Of a stretch of 64,000 nt of DNA, positions 16,127 through 24,465 are shown in pieces. The DNA is from Opimibacter sp041746735. GTDB taxonomy: Bacteria; Bacteroidota; Bacteroidia; Chitinophagales; Saprospiraceae. Made by a program: the position numbers and the translations under genes. The first letter of the stretch is position 1; each line of letters opens with the position of its first letter. The stretch spans positions 24,003 to 88,002 of the forward strand of contig JBGTGP010000009.1 of assembly GCA_041746735.1 (NCBI GenBank). The letters are read 5' to 3'. The notes beneath the pieces are model-generated. The model was not told the DNA's origin, searched no databases, and saw only the letters and a program-made list of their open reading frames with translations.

Positions 16127-16281
16127 GTCCTTGCAAGTCAAGGTTTAATTCCATGTCATATCTGATTGTCCCGTGATCATCATTATAGGCAATTCCTGCC
16201 TGGACAATTAATCCCTTGAGCAGGGGACAGCAGCGTATACATTGGATCAAACGCCAGGTATGGGCCTGTCCCCCTTTTTTT
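16127..16281 (+). ncRNA. Putative structured small RNA or attenuator between eno and divIC
   Basis: About 155 bases between a -7 box and an intrinsic terminator, with no convincing ORF. In order it holds a hairpin CCTTG/CAAGG (16129-16143), a stem ATTGTCC/GGACAAT (16165-16171 with 16202-16208) enclosing AGGCA/TGCCT, and the terminator stem GGGGACAG/CTGTCCCC (16223-16230 with 16266-16273) followed by seven T. CCC at 16213-16215 could pair with GGG at the base of the terminator stem, an alternative fold like an attenuator. It does not match the 6S, SRP or tmRNA motifs I know. It may act as a small RNA or control the downstream divIC-sucD-fabI genes. Confidence 0.5.
16223..16281 (+). terminator. 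Intrinsic terminator ending the eno-divIC RNA
   Basis: GGGGACAG (16223-16230) pairs with CTGTCCCC (16266-16273), with a 35-base interior, followed by C and a run of seven T. The long interior may fold further. Confidence 0.7.
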
Positions 16282-16355
16282 AACCTCCAGTGATCAGTTT
16301 GTACAGGTCGGGGATATAGAGTATCTTTCGGCCATTACCATCAGGTCTCAACTAC

Positions 16356-16661
16356 ATGAAGCGACTCATTCATCTGCGGCAGGTAATTTCGAATCTCATC
16401 TCTGCCGGCTGGCTTAATAAATATTCCGTGGCTGCGGTCTTGTTTGTCATGTGGATGCTTTTCTTTGACAAGCACAACGTGATCACCCAATGGAGTCTCA
16501 GAAGCGCTGTGCGTGAGTTGGAATCCTCCATTGAAACGTACCGCAAACAATTGGCTGAAGCGGAAACAGCTCATCAGGACCTGATGAGCAACAAGGAAAA
16601 GTTTGCCAGGGAGAAATACCTGATGCATCGTCCGGATGAAGACGTTTTCTTGTTTCATTAA
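16356..16661 (+). CDS. Septum formation initiator (DivIC/FtsB family)
   Basis: 101 residues. A short cytosolic N-terminus, one membrane segment (about residues 24-38, VAAVLFVMWMLFF) and a coiled coil (about 45-85, heptad Leu/Glu/Lys pattern ending in FAREKYLMHRPDEDVF). That layout is the FtsB/DivIC family, which works with FtsL and FtsQ in the divisome. The EKYLM motif is typical of Bacteroidota members. It follows eno, a common arrangement in this phylum, and lies 25 bases before sucD. The gene symbol is left open because FtsB and DivIC cannot be told apart here. Confidence 0.85.
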   Translation: MKRLIHLRQVISNLISAGWLNKYSVAAVLFVMWMLFFDKHNVITQWSLRSAVRELESSIETYRKQLAEAETAHQDLMSNKEKFAREKYLMHRPDEDVFLFH

Positions 16662-16686
16662 TGGAAGAAAGTATCATTACAAATTT

Positions 16687-17559
16687 ATGAGTGTACTCGT
16701 TGGAAAGGACAGTCGTGTCATTGTGCAGGGGTTTACCGGTACGGAAGGAACCTTCCATGCCGGACAGATGATCGAATACGGAACGAATGTTGTAGGTGGG
16801 GTAACACCCGGAAAGGGAAGTCAATCTCACCTGGACCGCCCGGTCTTCAATACGGTACACCATGCAGTAGCCGCAACTGGCGCCAATGTGTCTATCATCT
16901 TTGTCCCACCTGCATTTGCACCGGATGCAATACTGGAGGCCGCGGAGTCCGGCATAAAAGTCATCGTTTGCATCACGGAAGGTATCCCCGTTCAGGACAT
17001 GATACGGGTCAAAGATTATCTCAATAAATCAGGGAGCCGATTGATAGGACCCAATTGTCCCGGAATTATCACCCCTGGTGAAGCCAAAATCGGCATTATG
17101 CCAGGGTTTATTCACACTCCGGGAACGATCGGTATTGTTTCCAGATCGGGTACGCTTACCTATGAAGCCGTAGATCAGGTGACCAAGGCAGGGCTGGGGC
17201 AATCGACCTGTATTGGGATCGGTGGCGATCCGATATGTGGAACGACGACACTGGAGGCAGTCCAGTTGCTCATGGCCGATCCCGATACAGAAGGGATCAT
17301 CATGATCGGAGAAATTGGCGGTAGCATGGAATCGGATGCCGCATACTGGATCAAGGAAAATGGAACGAAACCGGTGGTCGGATTTATCGCTGGTAAAACC
17401 GCACCCAAAGGAAGAAAAATGGGACATGCCGGTGCTATTATCGGAGGCAAAGCCGACACAGCTGCCGCCAAAATGGAGATTCTGGCTTCCTGCGGTGTGC
17501 ATGTCGTGGAATCTCCGGCGCAGATAGGTTCCGCCATGGCAGCTGTACTTCGGTCCTAA
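16687..17559 (+). CDS. sucD: Succinyl-CoA synthetase alpha subunit
   Basis: 290 residues from the ATG at 16687; an upstream in-frame start would overlap the divIC gene and add a non-family N-terminus. The enzyme interconverts succinyl-CoA and succinate with nucleotide phosphorylation in the TCA cycle. The CoA-binding fold (GFTGTEGTFHAGQMIEYGT) and the phosphohistidine H247 in RKMGHAGAIIGG are present. The beta subunit gene is not in the window. Confidence 0.97.
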   Translation: MSVLVGKDSRVIVQGFTGTEGTFHAGQMIEYGTNVVGGVTPGKGSQSHLDRPVFNTVHHAVAATGANVSIIFVPPAFAPDAILEAAESGIKVIVCITEGIPVQDMIRVKDYLNKSGSRLIGPNCPGIITPGEAKIGIMPGFIHTPGTIGIVSRSGTLTYEAVDQVTKAGLGQSTCIGIGGDPICGTTTLEAVQLLMADPDTEGIIMIGEIGGSMESDAAYWIKENGTKPVVGFIAGKTAPKGRKMGHAGAIIGGKADTAAAKMEILASCGVHVVESPAQIGSAMAAVLRS

Positions 17560-17608
17560 TTATTCAGATCCTATATACTCCAATTGTAGATCAAAAGCTA
17601 CCTTCAAC

Positions 17609-18418
17609 ATGATTCAACATCAGCTCTTAGCAGGAAAGCGAGGCGTTATCTTTGGGGCACTCGATGAAAGTTCAATCGCCTGGCATGTCGCCACCCAATG
17701 TGTGGCTGAGGGCGCCAGAATTACCCTTACGAATGCTCCGGTGGCCATGCGATTTGGAACCATTCAAAAGTTGGGAGAACAACTTCAGGCTGAAGTCATC
17801 GCTGCCGATGCCACCTCTGGAGAAGAATTGAAAGCCTTGTTTGAGCGCTCGGTGGATGTACTGGGAGGTCCACTGGACTTTGTACTTCATTCCATAGGGA
17901 TGTCACTCAACGTGCGTAAAGGAAAGACCTATACGGACGTGAATCACGAATGGATGCACAAGACGCTTGATATTAGTGCCATGTCCTTTCATCGGATGAT
18001 GCAGGCCTTATACCACCTGGATGCCATGGTAGAAGGCGGATCCATTCTCGCGTTGAGCTATATTGCCGCCCAGCGGGTGTTTCCGGATTATAGTGAAATG
18101 GCAGACGCAAAAGCCCTGCTGGAATCCTTTGCCCGCAGCTTTGGCTATCATTTTGGCATTAAGAAAAAGGTTCGGGTCAATACCATATCCCAGTCACCTA
18201 CCCGGACCACAGCCGGGAGCGGAGTGAAGGGGTTTGATGATTTTTTTTCCTACGCCAATACAACTGCTCCATTGGGAAATGCAAGTGCTGAGGATTGCGC
18301 CAGGTATTGCGTGAGCCTGTTTTCCGACTATACCCGAGCTGTCACGATGCAAAACCTTTTCCACGATGGAGGATTCAGCTCGATGGGAGTTAATCCCGCT
18401 ATTTTGGGCAAAGAATAG
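17609..18418 (+). CDS. fabI: Enoyl-[acyl-carrier-protein] reductase (NADH), FabI type
   Basis: 269 residues. FabI performs the last reduction of each fatty acid elongation cycle. The N-terminal cofactor loop (FGALDESSIAWHVA) and the catalytic Tyr-x6-Lys pair (Y161, K168 in PDYSEMADAKALLES) are visible, with SIGMS and the LFHDGGFSSMG C-terminus. This divergent FabI form is usual in Bacteroidota. It lies 49 bases after sucD and may be co-transcribed. Confidence 0.93.
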   Translation: MIQHQLLAGKRGVIFGALDESSIAWHVATQCVAEGARITLTNAPVAMRFGTIQKLGEQLQAEVIAADATSGEELKALFERSVDVLGGPLDFVLHSIGMSLNVRKGKTYTDVNHEWMHKTLDISAMSFHRMMQALYHLDAMVEGGSILALSYIAAQRVFPDYSEMADAKALLESFARSFGYHFGIKKKVRVNTISQSPTRTTAGSGVKGFDDFFSYANTTAPLGNASAEDCARYCVSLFSDYTRAVTMQNLFHDGGFSSMGVNPAILGKE

Positions 18419-18451
18419 CATAACTTCACCGGAGTGCGTTATACTCTGTGC

Positions 18452-20335
18452 ATGAATGGAATAGTCAAGGCTTTATTTCTTACCTGCGTAGCACTCCCAT
18501 GGCCCGAATCTCCCCTTGAGGCACAGCGTGACAACCCACTCAATCCCATCATCGGAACTACCCGGCAGGATTCCGTACCCACCGGAATAATACCCCTCGA
18601 CACGCTGGTCCCCATGACCTATGTTCTCCTCGGAGCACCGGATAGAAAATATACGTTTTGGGATACCTTTTCCTGGGAGGATGTGCGCCAACTCCCGATT
18701 CGGTTTGACCGGGCATACCTGGGAAACTATGGGTCAGCCACTCGAACATTAACTCCGGGCCTGGATCAGGTTACAACAGGCTTCTCTACCGGATGGCAGC
18801 AGTATGACCCATATTATCTCCATGAATCCTCTTTCCGGTATTACAGTCAGGATATACCGGTTACTCACATCCGGTTCACCCAGGCCAGCCAGGAAGACAA
18901 CCTGCTGCATCTTGACTTTGGAAGGAGCTTTGCACAGGGCATACACTTTAGCCTGGCCTACCGGCGCATAAATCAGTTGGGCGAGTTTAACTATCAACGC
19001 CAGAAAAATACAGCGTTGGGTGTCGGTGTTTGGTATCGGGCACCCTCAGGCCGTTACAATGCATACTATAATTTTATTTCTAATGGGGCTGTTGTTCAGG
19101 AAAACGGAGGGATTTCTGCCCCTGAGTTGATCGGCACCGAACTTGTACCGGATGTAAGTGTCCCGACGTTTCTGAGCAATGGTCTTACCACTCACAAGCA
19201 CAGGTTGTTTTTAACCCAACACCTTTGGCATCTGACGCGGGATTCAGCTGAGCTGGGGATTGATTTTTGGATGAAAGGCAGAACCGGTTCAGGGCTGTTT
19301 TCTTATTCGGATTCGCGGGCTTCTACAATACCGGCGTATTATCCCGCTGCCTATCTCACAGATTCCAGAGGAATCAGGCAGTTCACCTTTATTACGGATC
19401 ATCAGGTGAGTGCGGGTATGTCCATGCCATGGCGCCCCGCGCGTTCGGTGATCCATGCATCGCTGCGATATCGGAATATCCGTTTGGAGCAAGAACCCGT
19501 AGAAGGGTCCATCCATGAAACATATTTCGAAGGAGGAGGAGACTTTCAGTGGATAGAACCACTACAACTTATGGGCCGTTTTTCACTGGGTCTGGGTCAG
19601 GCAGAAGGTAACTTTTCTTTCCGCGCCGATGGTATTTTGACAATGGGGATCATAGGTCATCTCAAAGGACATTGGGGGATTAGCCGAAGACAACCCTCAT
19701 TGGTCGAGTCGTCTTTGTATGTCAGCCAGGTACCGGTTTATCAGACATCCTTTGACCATCCGTTGATCCACGAATGGGGTGTTCAATGGGAGGTGGACGA
19801 GCAAAAATTGAAAGCCGGCGTAACGTGGATGATGTTTGATCACCTTATTTATTTTGACTCCTCACGGGTACCCCGGCAACTTGAATCTTCCTTTTCACTC
19901 CTGCGGTTCTTTATTCGCAAAAAATTTGATTTCAAATGGTTTGGTGTGATCGGAGATATAATCTGGCAGCCCGATGCACGCGCCGAACTGGCCATACCCA
20001 CGCTTATGTACACGACGGGTGTGTATGGGCGTGTTAAGTTGTTTGACCGGAAAGTCACGATGATCCCGGGTATAGACATCACGTATCATGACCGCCTTTC
20101 CGGCAATTCTTATTTTCCAGTTACCGGGACGTACCATTTGACCTCCGGTCCGCCGATTCCGGAGTATTGGCGAATTGACGCAGGCTTAGGAATGGAGATC
20201 CGTTTTCTCAAAGTGTTTATACGGATGGATGATATTGCTGGGGCCTTTAAATCCCGCGTCCTATATGATGCTGACTTTTATCCGCATTACCGGGGGTATC
20301 TTCGGTTAGGGATTGAAGCCGGTTTTTTTAACTAA
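18452..20335 (+). CDS. Putative outer-membrane porin (Porin_10-like)
   Basis: 627 residues from the ATG at 18452; an upstream GTG (18434) is possible but leaves a poor signal peptide. The N-terminus is a signal peptide (KALFLTCVALPW, cleavage near EAQ). The rest is rich in alternating aromatic and polar residues, as in beta-barrels, and ends in an aromatic residue (GFFN). It resembles the large 'putative porin' family of Bacteroidota. The substrate is unknown. It follows fabI by 33 bases. Confidence 0.7.
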   Translation: MNGIVKALFLTCVALPWPESPLEAQRDNPLNPIIGTTRQDSVPTGIIPLDTLVPMTYVLLGAPDRKYTFWDTFSWEDVRQLPIRFDRAYLGNYGSATRTLTPGLDQVTTGFSTGWQQYDPYYLHESSFRYYSQDIPVTHIRFTQASQEDNLLHLDFGRSFAQGIHFSLAYRRINQLGEFNYQRQKNTALGVGVWYRAPSGRYNAYYNFISNGAVVQENGGISAPELIGTELVPDVSVPTFLSNGLTTHKHRLFLTQHLWHLTRDSAELGIDFWMKGRTGSGLFSYSDSRASTIPAYYPAAYLTDSRGIRQFTFITDHQVSAGMSMPWRPARSVIHASLRYRNIRLEQEPVEGSIHETYFEGGGDFQWIEPLQLMGRFSLGLGQAEGNFSFRADGILTMGIIGHLKGHWGISRRQPSLVESSLYVSQVPVYQTSFDHPLIHEWGVQWEVDEQKLKAGVTWMMFDHLIYFDSSRVPRQLESSFSLLRFFIRKKFDFKWFGVIGDIIWQPDARAELAIPTLMYTTGVYGRVKLFDRKVTMIPGIDITYHDRLSGNSYFPVTGTYHLTSGPPIPEYWRIDAGLGMEIRFLKVFIRMDDIAGAFKSRVLYDADFYPHYRGYLRLGIEAGFFN

Positions 20336-20438
20336 TTTGTGGGAGAATTCTAAACCGGTTGGCAGATAGCATTGTTGGAATTCCGATTACTCGTTTTGAA
20401 CCAACACCATGTAACTGTTAACCTCAATTTGAAATAAG

Positions 20439-20948
20439 ATGAAGGAAATTTTTCTTTTTTTGACATTGGCCCTCAGCTTTGGGTTGGGGAGTAATGCAAT
20501 TTTTGGGCAGGATCTGGTATCACGTCCAAGTCCGGCTAAGGAAGCTAAGGGCAGTATTCTGGAAGCACAGGTCACGATCCAGTATTCCGCCCCTTCCGTG
20601 AAAGGCAGAGCGATCTGGGACGATCTGGTCCCGTATGGCAAAGTATGGCGCACGGGGGCTAATGAAGCCACTACGATCGAAACGGATATAGATCTCACGT
20701 TGCAAGGGCATATTTTACCTGCCGGAAAATATGCGCTGTTTACCATACCGGGAGAGAAAGAATGGACCTGGGTATTCAATACCGTATGGGAGCAATGGGG
20801 CGCCTACAGGTACGATGAAAGCAAAGATGCCCTGCGTCTCACTGCGGTATCAGAGACTTCACCGGTTTTTCATGAACAATTACGATTTGAAGTGACAGAG
20901 CAGGGTATTGCATTCTACTGGGAAAACCTGATGGTGCACCTCAAATAG
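20439..20948 (+). CDS. DUF2911 family protein, secreted
   Basis: 169 residues. A signal peptide (about residues 1-23, ending IFGQ) precedes a DUF2911 domain with IQYSAPSVKGRAIWDDLVPYG-type beginning (here positions 47-67) and VWRTGANEATTIE. The family is widespread in Bacteroidota, periplasmic or outer-membrane associated, and of unknown function. It is a single gene, ending in a terminator shared with the convergent LOG gene. Confidence 0.85.
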   Translation: MKEIFLFLTLALSFGLGSNAIFGQDLVSRPSPAKEAKGSILEAQVTIQYSAPSVKGRAIWDDLVPYGKVWRTGANEATTIETDIDLTLQGHILPAGKYALFTIPGEKEWTWVFNTVWEQWGAYRYDESKDALRLTAVSETSPVFHEQLRFEVTEQGIAFYWENLMVHLK

Positions 20949-20974
20949 TCGAACTCTCATAGACGACGTACAAG

Positions 20975-21008
20975 AAAAAAACCGGAGCCATGTGCATCCG
21001 GTTTTTTT
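20975..21008. terminator. Bidirectional terminator between DUF2911 and LOG genes
   Basis: AAAAAAACCGGA (20975-20986) pairs exactly with TCCGGTTTTTTT (20997-21008). A and T tracts on both sides make it usable by the two convergent genes. Confidence 0.85.
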
Positions 21009-21010
21009 TA

Positions 21011-21727
21011 TCAGAGTATTAAATTCGGACTGAGGAGGTCGCCGCGCTGGGCGTAGAAGTCGTTGATATATTTCACGACATCCTCCGCTTCGTCCATGAC
21101 AGGCAGCAGATCCAGATCATCAGGATGGATATTGTGTTCTCGCTCCAGCATGACCTGAACGATCCATTCTTTAAGTCCAGACCAAAAGGCCGTTCCAACG
21201 AGTACTACAGGTACTCGTGATATTTTTTTCGTTTGGATAAGCGTCAGCACTTCAAATGCTTCATCCAGCGTACCAAATCCGCCGGGCAAGACTATAAACC
21301 CCTGTGCATATTTCACAAACATGACTTTGCGGACAAAAAAGTACCGGTGATTAAGGTTTTTGTCCATATCGATATAGGCATTATGGGATTGTTCAAACGG
21401 CAGATCAATATTGAGACCTACTGAAACACCACCTTGCATACTGGCACCTTTGTTAGCGGCCTCCATAATGCCGGGACCACCACCTGTAATCACTCCAAAA
21501 CCAGCCTCAGTCAGCAACTGTGCAATACGAACTGCATTCTGATAGTTGGGGTGATCCGCTTTCGTTCGGGCACTGCCAAAGATGGAAATACAAGGGCCAA
21601 TGCGATTAAGGGATTCAAAACCATCCACAAACTCCGCGATGACCTTAAACATAGTCCAGGCATTCTCGCCTTTGATCTGGGACCATTGTTTCATCAGTCG
21701 AGGAGACATTCTATCACCTTCAATCAT
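21011..21727 (-). CDS. LOG family protein (TIGR00730-type)
   Basis: 238 residues. The family has a Rossmann-like fold and includes cytokinin riboside 5'-monophosphate phosphoribohydrolases (LOG) and other nucleotide hydrolases. Both signatures are visible: GGGPGIMEA (82-90) and PGGFGTLDE (148-156). The N-terminal extension of about 45 residues fits the longer bacterial subgroup. The substrate in this organism is unknown. It is convergent with the DUF2911 gene, and 53 bases separate it from the regulator gene upstream. Confidence 0.9.
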   Translation of the reverse strand: MIEGDRMSPRLMKQWSQIKGENAWTMFKVIAEFVDGFESLNRIGPCISIFGSARTKADHPNYQNAVRIAQLLTEAGFGVITGGGPGIMEAANKGASMQGGVSVGLNIDLPFEQSHNAYIDMDKNLNHRYFFVRKVMFVKYAQGFIVLPGGFGTLDEAFEVLTLIQTKKISRVPVVLVGTAFWSGLKEWIVQVMLEREHNIHPDDLDLLPVMDEAEDVVKYINDFYAQRGDLLSPNLIL

Positions 21728-21780
21728 GTCGCGTGTATTTCGTTAGTAAACTAAATTGCACTTGTACTGCGAGGTACATG

Positions 21781-23055
21781 TTAGTCATTCGAAGCCTGGT
21801 AATTGACAAATTCCTGTTCAATGTACCGTTGCAGATCTTTGAGATCTGAAAAGCGGGAAAGGACTTCACGCATTTCTACAATTGAATTGGCAGTAGGCAG
21901 TACAAAGCGTTCAATGTCTTGTGCTGAAATGGTCTTTCCCCCCAGAATAATAAGACGTTCAACGACATTTTTCAATTCACGGATATTGCCGGTCCAGGGC
22001 AGGGATTGAAGTTTTTTGATGGCTTTATTGTCAAAGGCTTTCTCGGGAATGCCATAGTCTTTGCAGATTTCAGTATTGAAATGCTGGATGAGCGCCGGTA
22101 TGTCATCGACACGGTCTTTCAATGGGGGAACGTCCACAATGATGACCGCCAGCCGGTGATAGAGGTCCTCTCTGAATTTACCCGCATCGATGAGTTTACG
22201 CAGATCCTTATTGGTGGCCGCAATCACCCGAACATCCACACGGATTTGCTTATCACCGCCGACCCGGACGATTTTATTCTCCTGCAATGCACGAAGGACC
22301 TTGGCTTGCGCAGAAAGACTCATGTCGCCAATTTCATCCAGAAAGATAGTCCCGCAATTGGCCAACTCAAATTTGCCAGGACGGGTTTTTATCGCTGAAG
22401 TAAAAGCTCCTTTCTCATGACCAAACAATTCACTTTCGATGAGTTCGGATGGAATAGCAGCACAATTAACCTCAATCAGGGGGTGGTCCTTTCGGTGACT
22501 CTTTTGGTGAATCCAATGCGCCACGAGCTCCTTTCCGGTGCCATTCTGACCGGTGATCAGGACGCGGGCATCAGTCGGGGCCACCAGTTCAATGGTCGAC
22601 ATGATCTGATGAATACACTTGGATTGCCCCACTATAGGCTGACTCCGGCTATTGGAGACTTTGGTCTGCAAAACTTTTTTCTCTGTGATGAGTTCGGACT
22701 TATCCATGGCATTGCGTAGTGTAATCAACAGACGGTTCAAGTCTGGTGGTTTGGAGATGAAATCAAATGCCCCTTTTTTGACGGCTTCCACGGCCGTATC
22801 TATGGAGGCATGGCCGGAAATCATCACAACAGGCGTTTCCCGGGCAATCTCCTGGATCTTGTCCAATGCATCCATGCCATCCAACTTTGGCATCTTGATG
22901 TCCAGCACAATGACATCATAGGTACTCTGCTTGATCTTGACCAGAGCTTCCATGCCGTCAGCCGCTTCGTCGACTTCATACTTTTCAAATTCCAGGATAT
23001 CCCGGAGGGTGTGACGGATGCTACGTTCGTCATCGACGATAAGGACTTTTGACAT
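21781..23055 (-). CDS. Sigma-54-dependent response regulator (NtrC type, no Fis HTH)
   Basis: 424 residues. A receiver domain with phospho-acceptor D52 is followed by a sigma-54 activator AAA+ domain: Walker A GQNGTGKE (169-176), and a loop reading GAFTSA (216-221) where the canonical sigma-54-contacting loop is GAFTGA. Walker B is FLDEIGDMS. The last 60 residues hold no recognisable Fis-type helix-turn-helix, so DNA binding by the usual route is doubtful. The likely partner kinase could be the NtrY-like kinase at 41.5 kb, but that is only a guess. Long AT-rich upstream region. Confidence 0.9.
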   Translation of the reverse strand: MSKVLIVDDERSIRHTLRDILEFEKYEVDEAADGMEALVKIKQSTYDVIVLDIKMPKLDGMDALDKIQEIARETPVVMISGHASIDTAVEAVKKGAFDFISKPPDLNRLLITLRNAMDKSELITEKKVLQTKVSNSRSQPIVGQSKCIHQIMSTIELVAPTDARVLITGQNGTGKELVAHWIHQKSHRKDHPLIEVNCAAIPSELIESELFGHEKGAFTSAIKTRPGKFELANCGTIFLDEIGDMSLSAQAKVLRALQENKIVRVGGDKQIRVDVRVIAATNKDLRKLIDAGKFREDLYHRLAVIIVDVPPLKDRVDDIPALIQHFNTEICKDYGIPEKAFDNKAIKKLQSLPWTGNIRELKNVVERLIILGGKTISAQDIERFVLPTANSIVEMREVLSRFSDLKDLQRYIEQEFVNYQASND

Positions 23056-23238
23056 AACCGTAAGGATTAGCTTTTAGTAAATATGATGAATTTATATCAA
23101 AAATATAACATTGATTCAAAATAGTTTATAATTTATAAAAAAAAATATGTGTTTTTTGTTGGAAAATGGCCATGACCCTGGACGTACATACAGCCGACCG
23201 ACTGGAGAAAAGGTATTGAATACGGCAATGCCGGAGCT

Positions 23239-24465
23239 TTATACTGGCCGATCAGGACGGGTTTCTTCAACTTTGACTTGGGTCAGTGCCATATAGGCCA
23301 TAAGTCCCATACCGGTCTCCAGGGCCTCTTCATTGATGTCAAAGCGATTGGAGTGAACGGGATAGTTACGTTCTGGTTCTTCACTCCATCCAGTTCCGAG
23401 CCGGTAGAAAGTAGCGGGTACATGCTGGGAATAGAAGGCAAAGTCTTCAGAACTCATCCGGACAGGCAACTCATGAACGCGGTCCTCCCCAAGATAGGTT
23501 TGTGCAGATGTCCTGCAAAAAGAGGTGATGATTTCATCATTTCTAAGGCTTGGATAACCGATGACAATACGTGTATCGGAAGTAGCACCTGAGGCTCTGC
23601 AGGTTAGATCGACCAGATTGCGAATCAACAGATGCGCCCTAGATCTCCAGTCTTCATCCATGGCTCTGAGGGTACCTTCCAGATGGACTGTATCCGGAAT
23701 CACGTTGGTAGCTCCGCCATCTGACCAAATACGGCCGATCGTTAGCACACCCGGGGCCACTGGATCTATACTACGGCTAATAATCTCTTGAAGGGCTGTA
23801 ACCAATCTGGCTGCGATGACGATTGGATCTACGCATTGATGTGGCGTTGCAGCATGGCCCCCTTTGCCATGGATCGTAATATAGATTTCATCCGAGGAGG
23901 CCATATACAGTCCGCTGCGAAATCCTACATGACCCGCCGGTAATGCTGGAAAAACATGATGGGCTATGATCCAATCCGGCTTCCCCACTGCAAAAAGACC
24001 TTCGTCAATCATCATGGAGGCTCCACCTGGCAATTTTTCTTCACCAGGCTGAAATATCAGCCGAACCTCACCACGAAGGGATGGCTGAAGTACTTTCAGT
24101 ATGGCCGCCACGCCCAGTAGGACACTGGTATGTACATCATGCCCGCAGGCATGCATGATCCCGTCATGTCTTGATGCATAGGGGACTTTGTTTTCTTCCT
24201 GGATGGGTAAGGCGTCCATATCCCCGCGAAGCATTACCAGGGGTCCTGCAGCGCTACCCTGGATGGAGGCAACTACACCAAACCCTGCCCAGCCATCCGT
24301 AAATTCGATTTCATGTGATTTAAGAAAAGCCTTGACCCGTCCGGATGTTTTCTCCTCCTGAAATGAAAGCTCCGGATATTGATGCAATTCTCTTCGGAGC
24401 GCTGTTATTTCAGGAAGAAGTTCACGGGCTAATTTTTTTATCCGGTCGATCATTTCATTCTCCAT
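23239..24465 (-). CDS. M20 family amidohydrolase
   Basis: 408 residues. A metallopeptidase-fold amidohydrolase of the N-acyl amino acid/hippurate hydrolase type. Visible metal-site segments are MHACGHDVHT (104-113), FQPGEEKLPGG and SSEDFAFYS near the C-terminus, with the dimerisation domain between. It probably cleaves N-acylated amino acids, and the exact substrate is unknown. The start ATG overlaps the end of the glycosyltransferase gene by 11 bases (ATGGAGAATGA), so translation is coupled; a second ATG four codons on is possible. Confidence 0.9.
   Translation of the reverse strand: MENEMIDRIKKLARELLPEITALRRELHQYPELSFQEEKTSGRVKAFLKSHEIEFTDGWAGFGVVASIQGSAAGPLVMLRGDMDALPIQEENKVPYASRHDGIMHACGHDVHTSVLLGVAAILKVLQPSLRGEVRLIFQPGEEKLPGGASMMIDEGLFAVGKPDWIIAHHVFPALPAGHVGFRSGLYMASSDEIYITIHGKGGHAATPHQCVDPIVIAARLVTALQEIISRSIDPVAPGVLTIGRIWSDGGATNVIPDTVHLEGTLRAMDEDWRSRAHLLIRNLVDLTCRASGATSDTRIVIGYPSLRNDEIITSFCRTSAQTYLGEDRVHELPVRMSSEDFAFYSQHVPATFYRLGTGWSEEPERNYPVHSNRFDINEEALETGMGLMAYMALTQVKVEETRPDRPV

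Noticed and set aside
16127..16281. 6S RNA
   Set aside because: The 5' and 3' ends do not pair into the long imperfect helix with a central bubble; separate stems are seen instead.
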